From positions 62,001-126,000 of the forward strand of contig JARLHR010000216.1 in NCBI GenBank assembly GCA_031292145.1: a stretch of DNA of 64,000 bases, in the 5' to 3' direction. Shown in pieces: positions 29,721-39,414 of the stretch. Both the position numbers and the translations under genes were made by a program. Position 1 is the first letter of the stretch. Every line of letters starts with the position of its first letter. The notes under the pieces are model-generated. The model had not been told where the DNA came from, searched no databases, and saw nothing but the letters and a program-made list of their open reading frames with translations. Source of the stretch: Clostridium sp. GTDB lineage: Bacteria > Bacillota > Clostridia > Clostridiales > Clostridiaceae.

Positions 29721-30611
29721 TTAGCCTTTTACAGCACCAGCTGTCATACCATCAACAAAATATTTTTGGAAGCACATAAATAATATAAATATTGGTAAAA
29801 CCGCTATGAAAGAACCTACAAATAATAAGTTGAAATTATTTCCATAAGGAGTCAATAATGTATTTAATCCAATTGGTAAAGTAAATTTTGCACTATTTTT
29901 TAATACTAACATCGGCCACAATAAGTTATTCCAGCTGCCCATAGCATTCAAGATTGCCATCGCTGCAAAAGATGGCTTCATAACAGGCAATATAATTCTA
30001 AAGAAAATACCGTATTCTGATGCTCCATCTATTCTTCCTGCTTCTACAAGATCTCTAGGAATTCCAGATAAATATTGCCTAAAGAAAAATACTGTTCCTG
30101 CATTAGCAATACTTGGAAGAATTATTCCAGTATAAGAGTCTGTTAAATGCATTGTATTAATTTGACTATATAAAGGTAACATCAAAATTTCAAATGGTAC
30201 CATCATAACAAATAATACACAAATAAACCAGAAATTTTTGAATTTGAAATCATACATGGCAAATCCATATGCAACAAAGGCACTAACAAACAACTGAAGA
30301 GCCACTTGAACTATTGTTAAAAACAAGCTGTTAAAAAACCAAGTAAAGAATCTACCGCTTTCTGTTGTAAATACAAGTACGTAGTTATTCAATGACATTT
30401 GACTAAAATTAACAGATATATCCATACCATTTCCAATTATCGTACCACCATCTTTAAAAGTTGAAATTAAGAGCGCATAAAAAGGAATTATTAGTATGAT
30501 GCTTATTACTAGAAATAATATAAAAATTAATGTTTTAACCGATATATTTTTTGTATTCCCTGTCACATTTTTAGTTATTTTTTTACTATTTAAACTTATA
30601 TTGCTTTGCAT
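29721..30611 (-). CDS. araQ: Sugar ABC transporter permease, AraQ-like
   Basis: A 296-residue MalG-type permease with six transmembrane segments and the EAA loop EAGRIDGASEYGIFFRIILP. Together with the preceding permease and lipoprotein it forms a CUT1 importer lacking its own ATPase, as is typical for systems sharing MsmX-type ATPases. araQ is named by operon analogy with B. subtilis. AAGGAGGG precedes the ATG; 11 bp separate it from the upstream permease. Confidence 0.85.
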   Translation of the reverse strand: MQSNISLNSKKITKNVTGNTKNISVKTLIFILFLVISIILIIPFYALLISTFKDGGTIIGNGMDISVNFSQMSLNNYVLVFTTESGRFFTWFFNSLFLTIVQVALQLFVSAFVAYGFAMYDFKFKNFWFICVLFVMMVPFEILMLPLYSQINTMHLTDSYTGIILPSIANAGTVFFFRQYLSGIPRDLVEAGRIDGASEYGIFFRIILPVMKPSFAAMAILNAMGSWNNLLWPMLVLKNSAKFTLPIGLNTLLTPYGNNFNLLFVGSFIAVLPIFILFMCFQKYFVDGMTAGAVKG

Positions 30612-30622
30612 ACTATCCCTCC

Positions 30623-31510
30623 TTATTCCTTATCAAATGTTCCATTTAATTTTAGTTGTATCATATTAATGACCATACCAATAATAAACAATACTAAACC
30701 AACTGCTGATGCATATCCCATTGCATTTTTTTCAATACCTTGTCTATATAAATATCCTACGATTGTAAGTCCAATATTATTTGGTGAATTATTATTTCCC
30801 CAAACCATATAACTTTCTGTAAACATTGCAAGGCCTGCATATACAGATATAGTTAAAACATAGATAGTTGTTGGCTTAAGTTGAGGTATTGTAACATATA
30901 TAAACTTCTGCCATACACTCGCTCCATCAATATCTGCTGATTCATATAATTCTGCAGGAATATTTTTCAAACCTGATAAAAAATATAACATATTTACACC
31001 AGTCCATCTCCAGCAGGCTAAAGCTAATAATACTACGAAACCTGTAGTTCCATTTTTTAACCATTTAAATGGTTCCATTCCAAAGTGAGCAATAAATTGA
31101 TTTGCTAATGAAGTAGCTTGTTCACCGAAAGTAAACCTAAAAATAATACCTGCAACAACTACTGATGTTAATGCTGGTAAATAAAATGCAGATTTGAAAA
31201 ACTCTTTACCAACCATAAGCTTACTGTTTATTATACAAGCTAGTATCATTGGTATTGGAATAAGTAATATTAATGTCCATATCATGTACTTACAACTATT
31301 CCACAGTGCAATCAAAAAAACCTTATCACCCAATAATTTAGAATAATTTTGCATACCAATAAATTTTCTTTGACCTGGTAATATGTCTTGGAAACTCATT
31401 ATTATAGTATTTATCATTGGAGAAACAAAGAATATTAAAAATACCAGAATAAATGGCAATATGAATACATATGGTGCTGCTTTTTTATTATATATAAATT
31501 TTTTAACCAT
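30623..31510 (-). CDS. araP: Sugar ABC transporter permease, AraP-like
   Basis: The MalF-type permease starts at ATG 31510 (TAGGAGGAAG upstream) rather than at 31534, giving 295 residues. Six membrane segments and the EAA motif ESADIDGASVWQKFIYVTIP are present. It forms a heterodimer with the AraQ-like permease. Gene order binding protein-permease-permease-GH43 resembles araN-araP-araQ-abfA. Confidence 0.85.
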   Translation of the reverse strand: MVKKFIYNKKAAPYVFILPFILVFLIFFVSPMINTIIMSFQDILPGQRKFIGMQNYSKLLGDKVFLIALWNSCKYMIWTLILLIPIPMILACIINSKLMVGKEFFKSAFYLPALTSVVVAGIIFRFTFGEQATSLANQFIAHFGMEPFKWLKNGTTGFVVLLALACWRWTGVNMLYFLSGLKNIPAELYESADIDGASVWQKFIYVTIPQLKPTTIYVLTISVYAGLAMFTESYMVWGNNNSPNNIGLTIVGYLYRQGIEKNAMGYASAVGLVLFIIGMVINMIQLKLNGTFDKE

Positions 31511-31605
31511 TACTAACTTCCTCCTACTACACACATATAGTACAAAGAAGCCATTTTTCTATCTTTATATTATAAAATAGCTTCTTTGTATAATTTTAAA
31601 TCATA

Positions 31606-32949
31606 TTATTTTAATTCATTTTCAACTTGTTGCTCAGCATCATCTAAAGTTTGTTTTATATCCTTTTTATCTTCAAAAATACTGTTAAGTATAACTGTTC
31701 CGAATTGATTTCCAACATTTGGACTAGCATCAACAGATTTGATTAATCCTATAGAACCCTTCATTGAATTTAATACATCAAAAGGATTAGTCTTGAAGAA
31801 TTTAACATATTGGTTATTTGCATCATGAGTAATTGCTGTGTTATTCCACAAATCCATATTAGTTGGGTCAAATCCCAAATCTTGCCATATAGCTGTTTGT
31901 CCATCTTCAGAAAGTTTAGCATATGCTAAGAATGCCTTAACATTATCTTTATTTTTAGCAGTCTTAGTTACAACTGTACCAGTACCACCATCACCTATAG
32001 TAGCGACATCACCTTTTTCAAATACTGGAGGAACAGCAATTGCCCATTTACCAGCTTGTTCTGGCATATAAGTTGTAAATCTACCCATGTACCATAATGC
32101 TTTAATTACAACAGCATAATCACCAGCATTAATTGCAGCTTCACCATCTGTAGTATCAGGTTGTCCACCTGGAATTGTTGCAATTGCATGTGCATCTTGC
32201 ATTTCTTTTAATTTAGTAAGTGCTTTAACCATTTCAGGGCTGTTTATTGCTGGTTTACCGTCTGCAGTAGTATAATCAGATTTTTGTTCTCCAAGCATTA
32301 ATGATAATGTAGTACTTCCAGCTGTATCACATGTACCGAAGTTCTTACCAGTTGCAGCATAATATTTTGCACCTGCTTTTTCAAAATCATCCCATGTTAC
32401 TATGCTCTTATAGTCAATTCCCGCTTTTTCTAAAAGTTCAGTATTGTAGTATGCAACAACTCCTCCAACGTGTGTTGGTAATCCATATACATGTCCACCT
32501 TTACTGTAAAGATCAAGACGAGATTGAACTATCTTCCCCTTGTACGGTGCTACAACATCATCAAGAGTTTCTAATTGTGGGTCTCCCTTCAAGAAGTTAG
32601 GGAATTTACCTACTTCTATATCACATATATCCGGCGCACCTTGTCCGGACAACAATGCAGATTGTAATTTATTGTGCATGTCATCATAAGGAAGAACTGT
32701 AAATTCAATGTCTAATTTTTTATCTGGGTTTTTCTCGTTCCATTTATCCAACATTTTTTGATAGAATTTAGCATGCATATCTACAAACGTCCACATTTGT
32801 AGCTTATCGCTAGAAGATGATTTACTTGTATCACTTCCACTACTGCTGCTTGTCGCAGTGCTTCCACCACATCCAATTAACATTGTAGCTCCAAGAGAAG
32901 CTGTAACAGCTATTGCTGCAAGTTTTTTTATTATTTTTACGCTTTTCAT
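31606..32949 (-). CDS. araN: Sugar ABC transporter substrate-binding lipoprotein, AraN-like
   Basis: A 447-residue family-1 solute-binding protein with a lipoprotein signal (lipobox MLIGC, Cys27) followed by a Ser-rich linker. The mature part shows the SBP_bac_1 features (KLQMWTFVDMHAKFYQKMLDKWNEKNPDKKLDIEF start and a central GDYAVVIKALWYMG). It probably binds arabino-oligosaccharides. AGGAGG lies before the ATG. A 600-bp leader region lies upstream. Confidence 0.87.
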   Translation of the reverse strand: MKSVKIIKKLAAIAVTASLGATMLIGCGGSTATSSSSGSDTSKSSSSDKLQMWTFVDMHAKFYQKMLDKWNEKNPDKKLDIEFTVLPYDDMHNKLQSALLSGQGAPDICDIEVGKFPNFLKGDPQLETLDDVVAPYKGKIVQSRLDLYSKGGHVYGLPTHVGGVVAYYNTELLEKAGIDYKSIVTWDDFEKAGAKYYAATGKNFGTCDTAGSTTLSLMLGEQKSDYTTADGKPAINSPEMVKALTKLKEMQDAHAIATIPGGQPDTTDGEAAINAGDYAVVIKALWYMGRFTTYMPEQAGKWAIAVPPVFEKGDVATIGDGGTGTVVTKTAKNKDNVKAFLAYAKLSEDGQTAIWQDLGFDPTNMDLWNNTAITHDANNQYVKFFKTNPFDVLNSMKGSIGLIKSVDASPNVGNQFGTVILNSIFEDKKDIKQTLDDAEQQVENELK

Positions 32950-33549
32950 ATAATTTACCTCCTATTTTTATAAATGAAGTTAATATATTAGTGAACACTA
33001 TTCCTCTACAAAGTTATATAACATATTTAAAAAAGAATAATGACTAAAACAAATATTTAATATTTTGTAAGTTCATTTTATACGTTTACTTTAAATAGAA
33101 TTTAATATTACGGTTTAAATATACTATTAATTGCAGCTATTTTGTTTTATATAATATTAAAATATATTGTAATGTGGATTTTTTCCACAAAATCCATCAT
33201 TTTTAATACGTAAACCATTTCTTTCATAATTATTGCAATATAATATATTTTTTAACCTCAGTAACCCTTTTCATAGGTGCTGTTTTGGTTTTTGGCTTTG
33301 TCCTTATAAATTAATTATATACTTATATATATTAAAGTCAATACTTTATATTATATATAGTTAAATTATTTTAGAGTTCTCTAAACTATATCTTTTCTTT
33401 ATTTCTACATTACTTTAATAAAACTTGAAGTTAAATATTTCAAATGATATACTATTTTTAAACTTATGTAAAATAATTGTATAATTAAATTAACTATTAT
33501 TGATTTTTAATATATTTTAAAATTATTAGAATAAAGGAGACTGATAGCT
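32950..33549. other. Divergent promoter region between araN-like and yesL genes
   Basis: This 600-bp AT-rich gap separates two divergent genes. A small hairpin (TGGATTTTTTCCA-type) is present at about 33174-33190. No clear operator or riboswitch was recognised. Confidence 0.5.
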
Positions 33550-34227
33550 ATGAGAATATTTTCTCCCAACTTCGTTCGTGAAGGTCCTGGCATAGAAAAA
33601 AACGATCCTCAGAAAAAAGGTATTTCACTGTTTTTCCAACTGTTTATCGCCAGGTTTTGGGATATACTTAAACTTAATATACTTTTTATTATCTATAGTA
33701 TTCCGATAATTACAATAGGTCCAGCATTCGGTGCAATGACAGCTATTACTATGTCAATGGTTCAAAATAAACATATTTTTATTTTTTCTGATTTTCATGA
33801 AGCATTTAAAGCAAATTGGAAACAATCACTAGCTTGTGGCTTTATAAGCTGTATAGTATTTATATTTTTAAATATATCATTACTATTTTATTTTAAATTA
33901 GCACAAAATAATACACTGTTTTATATAGTTCTCTTTTTTTCTATCTTTATCACAGTGTTATTCGGACTTGCCTGGCTATATATTTATCCTTTACTTACCA
34001 CAGTGTGCCTTTCATTACAGGATATTTTCAAAAATGCTATTTTGCTTAGTATAGTATGCTTTAAGAACTCATTATTAGGTGCATTGATTTATGGAACAAT
34101 ACTAGGACTTAATGTTTTTCTTTTTCCTTTAAGTCTTCCACTTATCTTAATTCTTACATTTAGTCTTTTATCTTTTATTTCAAGTTTTTCAACTTGGAGC
34201 GGTATTAAAAAATATATTATTAAATAA
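33550..34227 (+). CDS. YesL-family (DUF624) membrane protein
   Basis: The 225-residue protein has an amphipathic N-terminus (FSPNFVREGPGI) and about five transmembrane segments; the PAFGAMTAITMSMV loop is typical of YesL/DUF624. Such genes sit beside sugar ABC importers in Firmicutes and are assumed to assist uptake or sensing, without proven function. It is divergent from the araN-like gene. AAAGGAGACTG precedes the ATG. Confidence 0.85.
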   Translation: MRIFSPNFVREGPGIEKNDPQKKGISLFFQLFIARFWDILKLNILFIIYSIPIITIGPAFGAMTAITMSMVQNKHIFIFSDFHEAFKANWKQSLACGFISCIVFIFLNISLLFYFKLAQNNTLFYIVLFFSIFITVLFGLAWLYIYPLLTTVCLSLQDIFKNAILLSIVCFKNSLLGALIYGTILGLNVFLFPLSLPLILILTFSLLSFISSFSTWSGIKKYIIK

Positions 34228-34250
34228 TTTAACTTGTGAAATCAATAACC

Positions 34251-34382
34251 GAAATTAGCTACATGTGTGTTCCGAAGGATTCCGAAAATTTCACTGGAGT
34301 GTTCTAAATAGTATGTTGTTCTATTAAGGACATTCAACCGCTTATTTTCAAATACCTTCTTCACACACATATAGCTAATTTC
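34251..34382. repeat. Palindromic repeat P3 (GAAAT...ATTTC family), 132 bp
   Basis: Arms GAAATTAGCTACATGTGTGT (34251-34270) and 34363-34382 are complementary at nearly all positions; inner CGAAAATTTCACTGG and TTATTTTCAAATACC echo P1/P2. It starts 24 bp after the yesL stop codon. Confidence 0.75.
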
Positions 34383-34454
34383 TTTGTTTAGATGTTCTTT
34401 TATGTGTAATATAGGAATTGCTTATATACACTGCGTACATTGATTTAAATTCTA

Positions 34455-35213
34455 TTAAAAATTAATTTTAAGTTCCACTGGACAATGGTCTGACCCCATT
34501 ACTTGCGTATGGATTTTAGCATCTTCCAATTTATCTTTTAAACTTTTTGAAACTAAGAAGTAATCTATTCTCCATCCTGCATTATTTACTCTTGCATTAA
34601 ATCTATATGACCACCAAGAATATACCCCTTCTGTATCAGGATAAAAATGTCTATATGTATCTATAAATCCTGCATCTAATAATTCGGAAATCTTGCCCCT
34701 CTCTTCATCAGTAAATCCAGCATTTTTTCTATTTGCTTTAGGATTTTTAAGATCTATGTCCTCATGAGCGACATTTAAATCTCCACATAATATTACAGGC
34801 TTCTTTTCTTCAAGTTCCTTTAAATATTTTCTGAATACATCTTCCCATACCATTCTATAGTCAAGTCTCTCAAGTCCTTGTTTTGAATTAGGAGTGTAAA
34901 CATTAACTAAATAAAAATCATTAAATTCTAATGTAATAACTCTTCCTTCATTGTCATGTTCCCCTATTCCAATACCTTTTTTTACATTTAATGGCTCTTC
35001 TTTTGTAAATACAGCAGTACCTGAATATCCTTTTTTCTCTGCATAATTCCAATAAGCTTTATAACCTTCTAAATTTAAATCTATTTGTCCTTCTTGTAAT
35101 TTACTTTCTTGTATGCAAAAAATATCTGCATCTACTTCCTTAAAAAATTCTAAGAACCCTTTATTAACACATGCTCTTAGTCCATTAACATTCCACGAAA
35201 TTAATTTTTTCAT
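34455..35213 (-). CDS. xth: Exodeoxyribonuclease III
   Basis: The 252-residue protein has the exonuclease-endonuclease-phosphatase fold with MKKLISWNVNGLRAC at the start, the catalytic ESKLQ, DLNVAH and GSDHCPV motifs, and normal ExoIII/ExoA length. It acts as AP endonuclease and 3'-exonuclease in base excision repair. ATG 35213 is chosen over the TTG at 35237 because AAGGATGG lies between them. Confidence 0.92.
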   Translation of the reverse strand: MKKLISWNVNGLRACVNKGFLEFFKEVDADIFCIQESKLQEGQIDLNLEGYKAYWNYAEKKGYSGTAVFTKEEPLNVKKGIGIGEHDNEGRVITLEFNDFYLVNVYTPNSKQGLERLDYRMVWEDVFRKYLKELEEKKPVILCGDLNVAHEDIDLKNPKANRKNAGFTDEERGKISELLDAGFIDTYRHFYPDTEGVYSWWSYRFNARVNNAGWRIDYFLVSKSLKDKLEDAKIHTQVMGSDHCPVELKINF

Positions 35214-35405
35214 TTGAAATCCATCCTTTTTCCTCAAATATATTAATATAAAATAATCCTTTATCTTATAGGTTTGATATTATATAATAATTATTATTAT
35301 ATAATACATTCACAATATAATCTATATATCCCCACATTTTGGTTTTATAATTCTTAAAAATATTACTTTTTTTTTTTTAAATTTGCCTTAATTCATCCCT
35401 ATATA

Positions 35406-36325
35406 TTATGCAATACCGAAAAAGAATAGCAGCGATGTTATAATAATAATGCTTATAAAACTATGCAAAATGAGTTTATTACTCCTGCTAAACCTTCATC
35501 ACTACCACACCTTCCAGTAAATACTGCTGCAAGAACTGGAATAGGGCTAAATACCACTATTATTAAATCACGTTTAATTCCCATAGAAAAAGGTAAAACT
35601 AAATAAATTATTAATGCAGCTATACCTGCAGATAAATACCTGATACTTAAGATTGAAATAATCTTTAGCAATTGTTCCTTACGAAATTTACATTCAAATA
35701 TCATACCTATCATAAGCATAGATAAAAATGCATTCCCTGCACTTAAATTTGAAGTTACATTAAATATCACTTGAGGTAATTTAATCCCTGTAATTGTTAT
35801 AATAAACATTGCTAAATATGTATCAAAAGGTACTGATGAAAATATTTTTCTAAGAAATCCCTTAATAGTTTGCCTGTCTCCTTCCCCAGAAATCCCTGAT
35901 GCAATCGCGTAGGTACCACCTGTGCACATTATTGAATTACCAATATCAAAAAGACTCGTTATTCCTACTGCATATACTCCTAAAAAACTTTGTACATATG
36001 GAAGCGTAAAACATCCAATATTATATCCTGCAACATTCAACATATAAAAAGCCTTTTCTTTGCTATCTTTATTTCGGGCTATAATAAACCCAATAAAAGA
36101 CATAATAATGTTCATCAATAATCCTAAAACAATAATAAAAAGCATGGATGTATCTATCTTAAAATTTGCAAAGCCAGTAATTAGTGCACAGGGCAAGGTT
36201 ATATTCATTACTATTTTAGTAACAATTTTATAATCTTTAGATCCAAAAACACCTATTCGTTTAAATACATATCCTATGACAATGATAAGCACAAAACTAA
36301 ATGCCTTTATTAAAATATCAATCAT
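35406..36325 (-). pseudogene. AEC-family transporter with C-terminal frameshift
   Basis: From ATG 36325 (AAAGGAATT upstream) the frame encodes an auxin-efflux-carrier-type permease with about nine membrane segments, ending at 35453 after FCIVL. That frame stops before the usual last helix. In another frame the DNA continues as FISIIIITSLLFFFGIA-stop (stop at 35406-35408), an excellent final membrane segment. A single indel near 35460-35470 therefore seems to have truncated the gene. Family members export malate or other organic acids. The longer frame to 36472 has no ribosome site. Confidence 0.7.
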
Positions 36326-36585
36326 TTTTAAATTCCTTTCTAATAAAAATGTAGCTTCATAAGCTTTTTCATTCAGGAAGCCTGTACCTATTATATCAAC
36401 TTTGCTCAAGCAATGCCATTTTTTATAATTTATCGGAACATACCTAGACTTTTCTGCATTAATTGCTCCCATGATAATGCATATTAAATAAAATATACCA
36501 ATAATAAATCATTCATTTTTAATTAAACATTCTATAACTTTATTCCAAGCATTTCTTAATTTTAAAATTCTATCTGCTCCTATGG

Positions 36586-36618
36586 AAATAAAAAAATCCA
36601 CCAGATAAACTGATGAAT
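36586..36618 (-). terminator. Intrinsic terminator of the YgiQ gene
   Basis: On the minus strand ATTCATCAG (36618-36610) pairs with CTGGTGGAT (36604-36596, two G-U pairs) and is followed by TTTTTTTATTT. It lies 13 bp after the stop codon. Confidence 0.8.
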
Positions 36619-36630
36619 TTTAATTTGTTT

Positions 36631-38628
36631 TTATTTATTTCTAGATTTGGTTTTTATTTTAGATTTTGTTTTAACTTTTATAATATTTCTATCTTTACTA
36701 TCGACTGATTTATATTTATCACTGAATGATTTATCTACCTTTCCCTTATAAGCTTTATTTGGATTTTGTCTTCCTTTATCTTTACTTTCTTTATTCTTAT
36801 TATAAGTATTATTATTTTTTAAGTTATTACTCTTATCTTTTATAAGACATTTGGGTCCATTTCCAATTAAATCAGTTCGTCCTGCTTCAGTTAACGCCTC
36901 ATATACCAATGTATAATATTTAGGATTTTTAAATTGAAGAAGCGCTCTTTGCATTGCTTTTTCATGCTTTGATTTTGGCACATATACTTCCTTCATAGTC
37001 ATCGGGTCAAGTCCAGTATAATACATTGTAGTAGCTAAAGTTCCTGGTGTTGGGTAAAAATCTTGTACTTGCTCTGGTTGATAATTTATATCTCTTAAAT
37101 ATTCAGCAAGTTCAATTGCACATTTTAAAGTACTTCCCGGATGAGATGACATTAAATACGGAATTATGTATTGCTTCTTGCCAAGTTTTTTTGTTATTTT
37201 TTCAAACTTAGCTACAAATTTATCATAAGTCTCTCCAGCTGGTTTGCCCATATATTTTAAAACATCCCTAGAAACATGTTCAGGGGCAACTTTTAATTTT
37301 CCACTTACATGATGTTCAACCAATTCCTTAAAGAAAGTATCATCTTTATCTGCCATAATATAATCATATCGAAGTCCTGAACGTACAAATGCTTTTTTAA
37401 CTTTAGGAACTTTCCTTATAGCCCTAAGTAAATCCAAGTATTCAGTATGATCAACATCCATGTTTTTACAAACATCTGGCGATAAGCATTCTTTTCCCTT
37501 GCAAGCACCAAAAGCTAATTGTTTGCTACATGCAGGTTTTCTAAAATTAGCAGTAGGACCGCCAACATCATGTATATATCCCTTAAAATCTGGAAGCTTT
37601 GTTATCTCTTCAACTTCTTCTAATATGGATTCTTTACTTCTACTTTGAACAACCCTACCTTGATGGAATGTGATTGCACAGAATTTACAATCACCAAAGC
37701 AACCTCTAGAACTTACAGTACTAAATTTAACTTCTTCAATTGCAGATATTCCGCCTTTTCCTTCATATATAGGATGATAATTTTTCATGTATGGAAGTCC
37801 ATAAACTTCGTCCAGCTCTTCCCTATTTAAAGGCGCTTCTGGTATATTTTGTACTACATAACTACTTCCATGTCTTTGAGCAATAATATGTCCCCTTACA
37901 GAATCCTGCTCTTCATATTGAACTTTACTTGCTTCAGCATATTTATATCTATCTGCACAAACCTCTTTATAGGAAGGAATTTCAATATAATCTTGTATAT
38001 CTTCTAAACTTTCTACAGCATAGCAAGTACCTCTAACATAGGTTATATCTTTTGCACGTATTTTATTTTTCAAACTTTCTGCCACTGCGACAATTTGTTT
38101 TTCTCCCATGCCATAAATCAATAAATCTGCTGTACTATCAATAAGCATTGATTTTCGTACCTTATCACTCCAATAATCATAATGAGCAAATCGTCTTAAA
38201 CTTGCTTCAATTCCACCTATTACTATATCTACATCTTTATACGCTTCTCTAATTTTATTACAATAAACAATAGTAGCTCTATCTGGTCTAAGTCCCATTT
38301 CCCCACCTGGAGAATAAAGATCTTTTTCCCGAAGTCTCTTACTTACAGTATAATGATTAACCATAGAATCCATATTTCCTGCATTAACTAAAAATGCATA
38401 TTTAGGTCTTCCTAGTCTCTGAAAGTCATAAAGAGTTTTCCAATCTGGTTGCGGTATTATACCCACTTTATATCCATTAGCCTCGAGAACCCTCGAAATA
38501 ATAGCAGTTCCAAAACTGTGATGATCAATATAAGCATCAGCTGTTACTATTATAAAATCACATTCATCCCAGCCTCTTTCTCTCATATCCTTTTTACTTA
38601 TGGGCAAAAACTTCTTTTCTGTTGCCAT
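36631..38628 (-). CDS. YgiQ family radical SAM protein
   Basis: A 665-residue protein of the UPF0313/YgiQ family. The radical SAM cluster motif CxxxCxxC is at C310, C314 and C317 ([11 protein letters not shown]). An N-terminal B12-binding-like region and the DUF3362-type C-terminal region follow the family layout; the last 60 residues are a low-complexity Lys/Asn-rich tail. The reaction is unknown. TAAGTAGGTG precedes the ATG. Confidence 0.9.
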   Translation of the reverse strand: MATEKKFLPISKKDMRERGWDECDFIIVTADAYIDHHSFGTAIISRVLEANGYKVGIIPQPDWKTLYDFQRLGRPKYAFLVNAGNMDSMVNHYTVSKRLREKDLYSPGGEMGLRPDRATIVYCNKIREAYKDVDIVIGGIEASLRRFAHYDYWSDKVRKSMLIDSTADLLIYGMGEKQIVAVAESLKNKIRAKDITYVRGTCYAVESLEDIQDYIEIPSYKEVCADRYKYAEASKVQYEEQDSVRGHIIAQRHGSSYVVQNIPEAPLNREELDEVYGLPYMKNYHPIYEGKGGISAIEEVKFSTVSSRGCFGDCKFCAITFHQGRVVQSRSKESILEEVEEITKLPDFKGYIHDVGGPTANFRKPACSKQLAFGACKGKECLSPDVCKNMDVDHTEYLDLLRAIRKVPKVKKAFVRSGLRYDYIMADKDDTFFKELVEHHVSGKLKVAPEHVSRDVLKYMGKPAGETYDKFVAKFEKITKKLGKKQYIIPYLMSSHPGSTLKCAIELAEYLRDINYQPEQVQDFYPTPGTLATTMYYTGLDPMTMKEVYVPKSKHEKAMQRALLQFKNPKYYTLVYEALTEAGRTDLIGNGPKCLIKDKSNNLKNNNTYNKNKESKDKGRQNPNKAYKGKVDKSFSDKYKSVDSKDRNIIKVKTKSKIKTKSRNK

Positions 38629-38875
38629 CTTTTCACCTACTTAATTTTCTTATGAATTTCAGACATATTGAAAAAATAAATACGCCTTAATTTTCTCTTG
38701 CATATTATAACATAAAGAGACTTAATTCTGTACTACTTAAAATCATTTGTAATATTGAATCTAATATATAACTTAATTTTAATTTATTTTTACCAACTTG
38801 TGTAACACTTTTTACTTATGTTTAATATATTACTAATATAACAAAAGACTAAAAAATACGAAGGAGAAATGAATT

Positions 38876-39082
38876 ATGAGTAATTGTTGTAGACGTTGTT
38901 GTAATAACAGATGCTTTAATAATCGTGGTTGTAATAACGGATGTTTTAATAATTGCGGTTGTAATAACGGATGTTTTAACAATTGCGGTTGTAATAACTG
39001 TTTTACTGGATGTAACTGTGGAAATTTTGGTTGTGGATTTAACAATCCTTGGATTTGGTTGCCTTTCTTATTTTTCTTATAA
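38876..39082 (+). CDS. Small Cys/Asn-rich repeat protein
   Basis: The 68-residue product has about 17 Cys and 20 Asn. A decapeptide CNNGCFNNCG recurs in tandem around residues 20-40, preceded by variants, and the protein ends in a hydrophobic WIWLPFLFFL tail. AAGGAG lies 9 bases before the ATG, so it is likely translated. Composition resembles cross-linked spore-coat or metal-binding proteins, but no named family was recognised. The antisense frame is a shadow. Confidence 0.75.
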   Translation: MSNCCRRCCNNRCFNNRGCNNGCFNNCGCNNGCFNNCGCNNCFTGCNCGNFGCGFNNPWIWLPFLFFL

Positions 39083-39297
39083 AATTAACTCTCTAAGTTG
39101 CAATAAAGATTTCAAAGTTACTATTTAGTATTTTAGTAATAAAATCTTAGCCTTATTTTTATTAAAATCAAATATTGCAATATATTTTTGTAGCAACTTC
39201 CAAGTAAATGCTGATATTACTAGCTTGAATATTATTCATATTAAAGTCTTAAAATATTGCCGCACTAAAAATCAGCAATAAATTATGATATAAAAAT

Positions 39298-39334
39298 AGA
39301 CCTAAAAGATTTATAATATAACTCTTTTAGGTCT
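39298..39334. terminator. Bidirectional intrinsic terminator
   Basis: AGACCTAAAAGA (39298-39309) pairs with 39323-39334; TTAATTTTT follows on the plus strand and ATTTTTATA on the minus strand. It serves the Cys/Asn-rich gene and the UPF0210 operon. The remaining 39083-39414 gap shows nothing else. Confidence 0.75.
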
Positions 39335-39414
39335 TAATTTTTAAATTATACTTTTATAAGTTAATTTCTAAATATTATATGTATATATTTATAATAAATT
39401 TCAAACTCATTCTC

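Noticed and set aside
35453-36472. 339-residue start for the AEC transporter
   Set aside because: The first 49 residues are not family-like and have no ribosome site, whereas ATG 36325 has both.
38789-38817. GTGTAAC ten bases before TATGTT upstream of the Cys/Asn-rich gene
   Set aside because: No recognisable upstream half-repeat and a poor -10; treated as chance.
38833-39045. 70-residue Pro/Gln/Leu frame opposite the Cys/Asn-rich gene
   Set aside because: It is the antisense shadow of the repeats and lacks a ribosome site.
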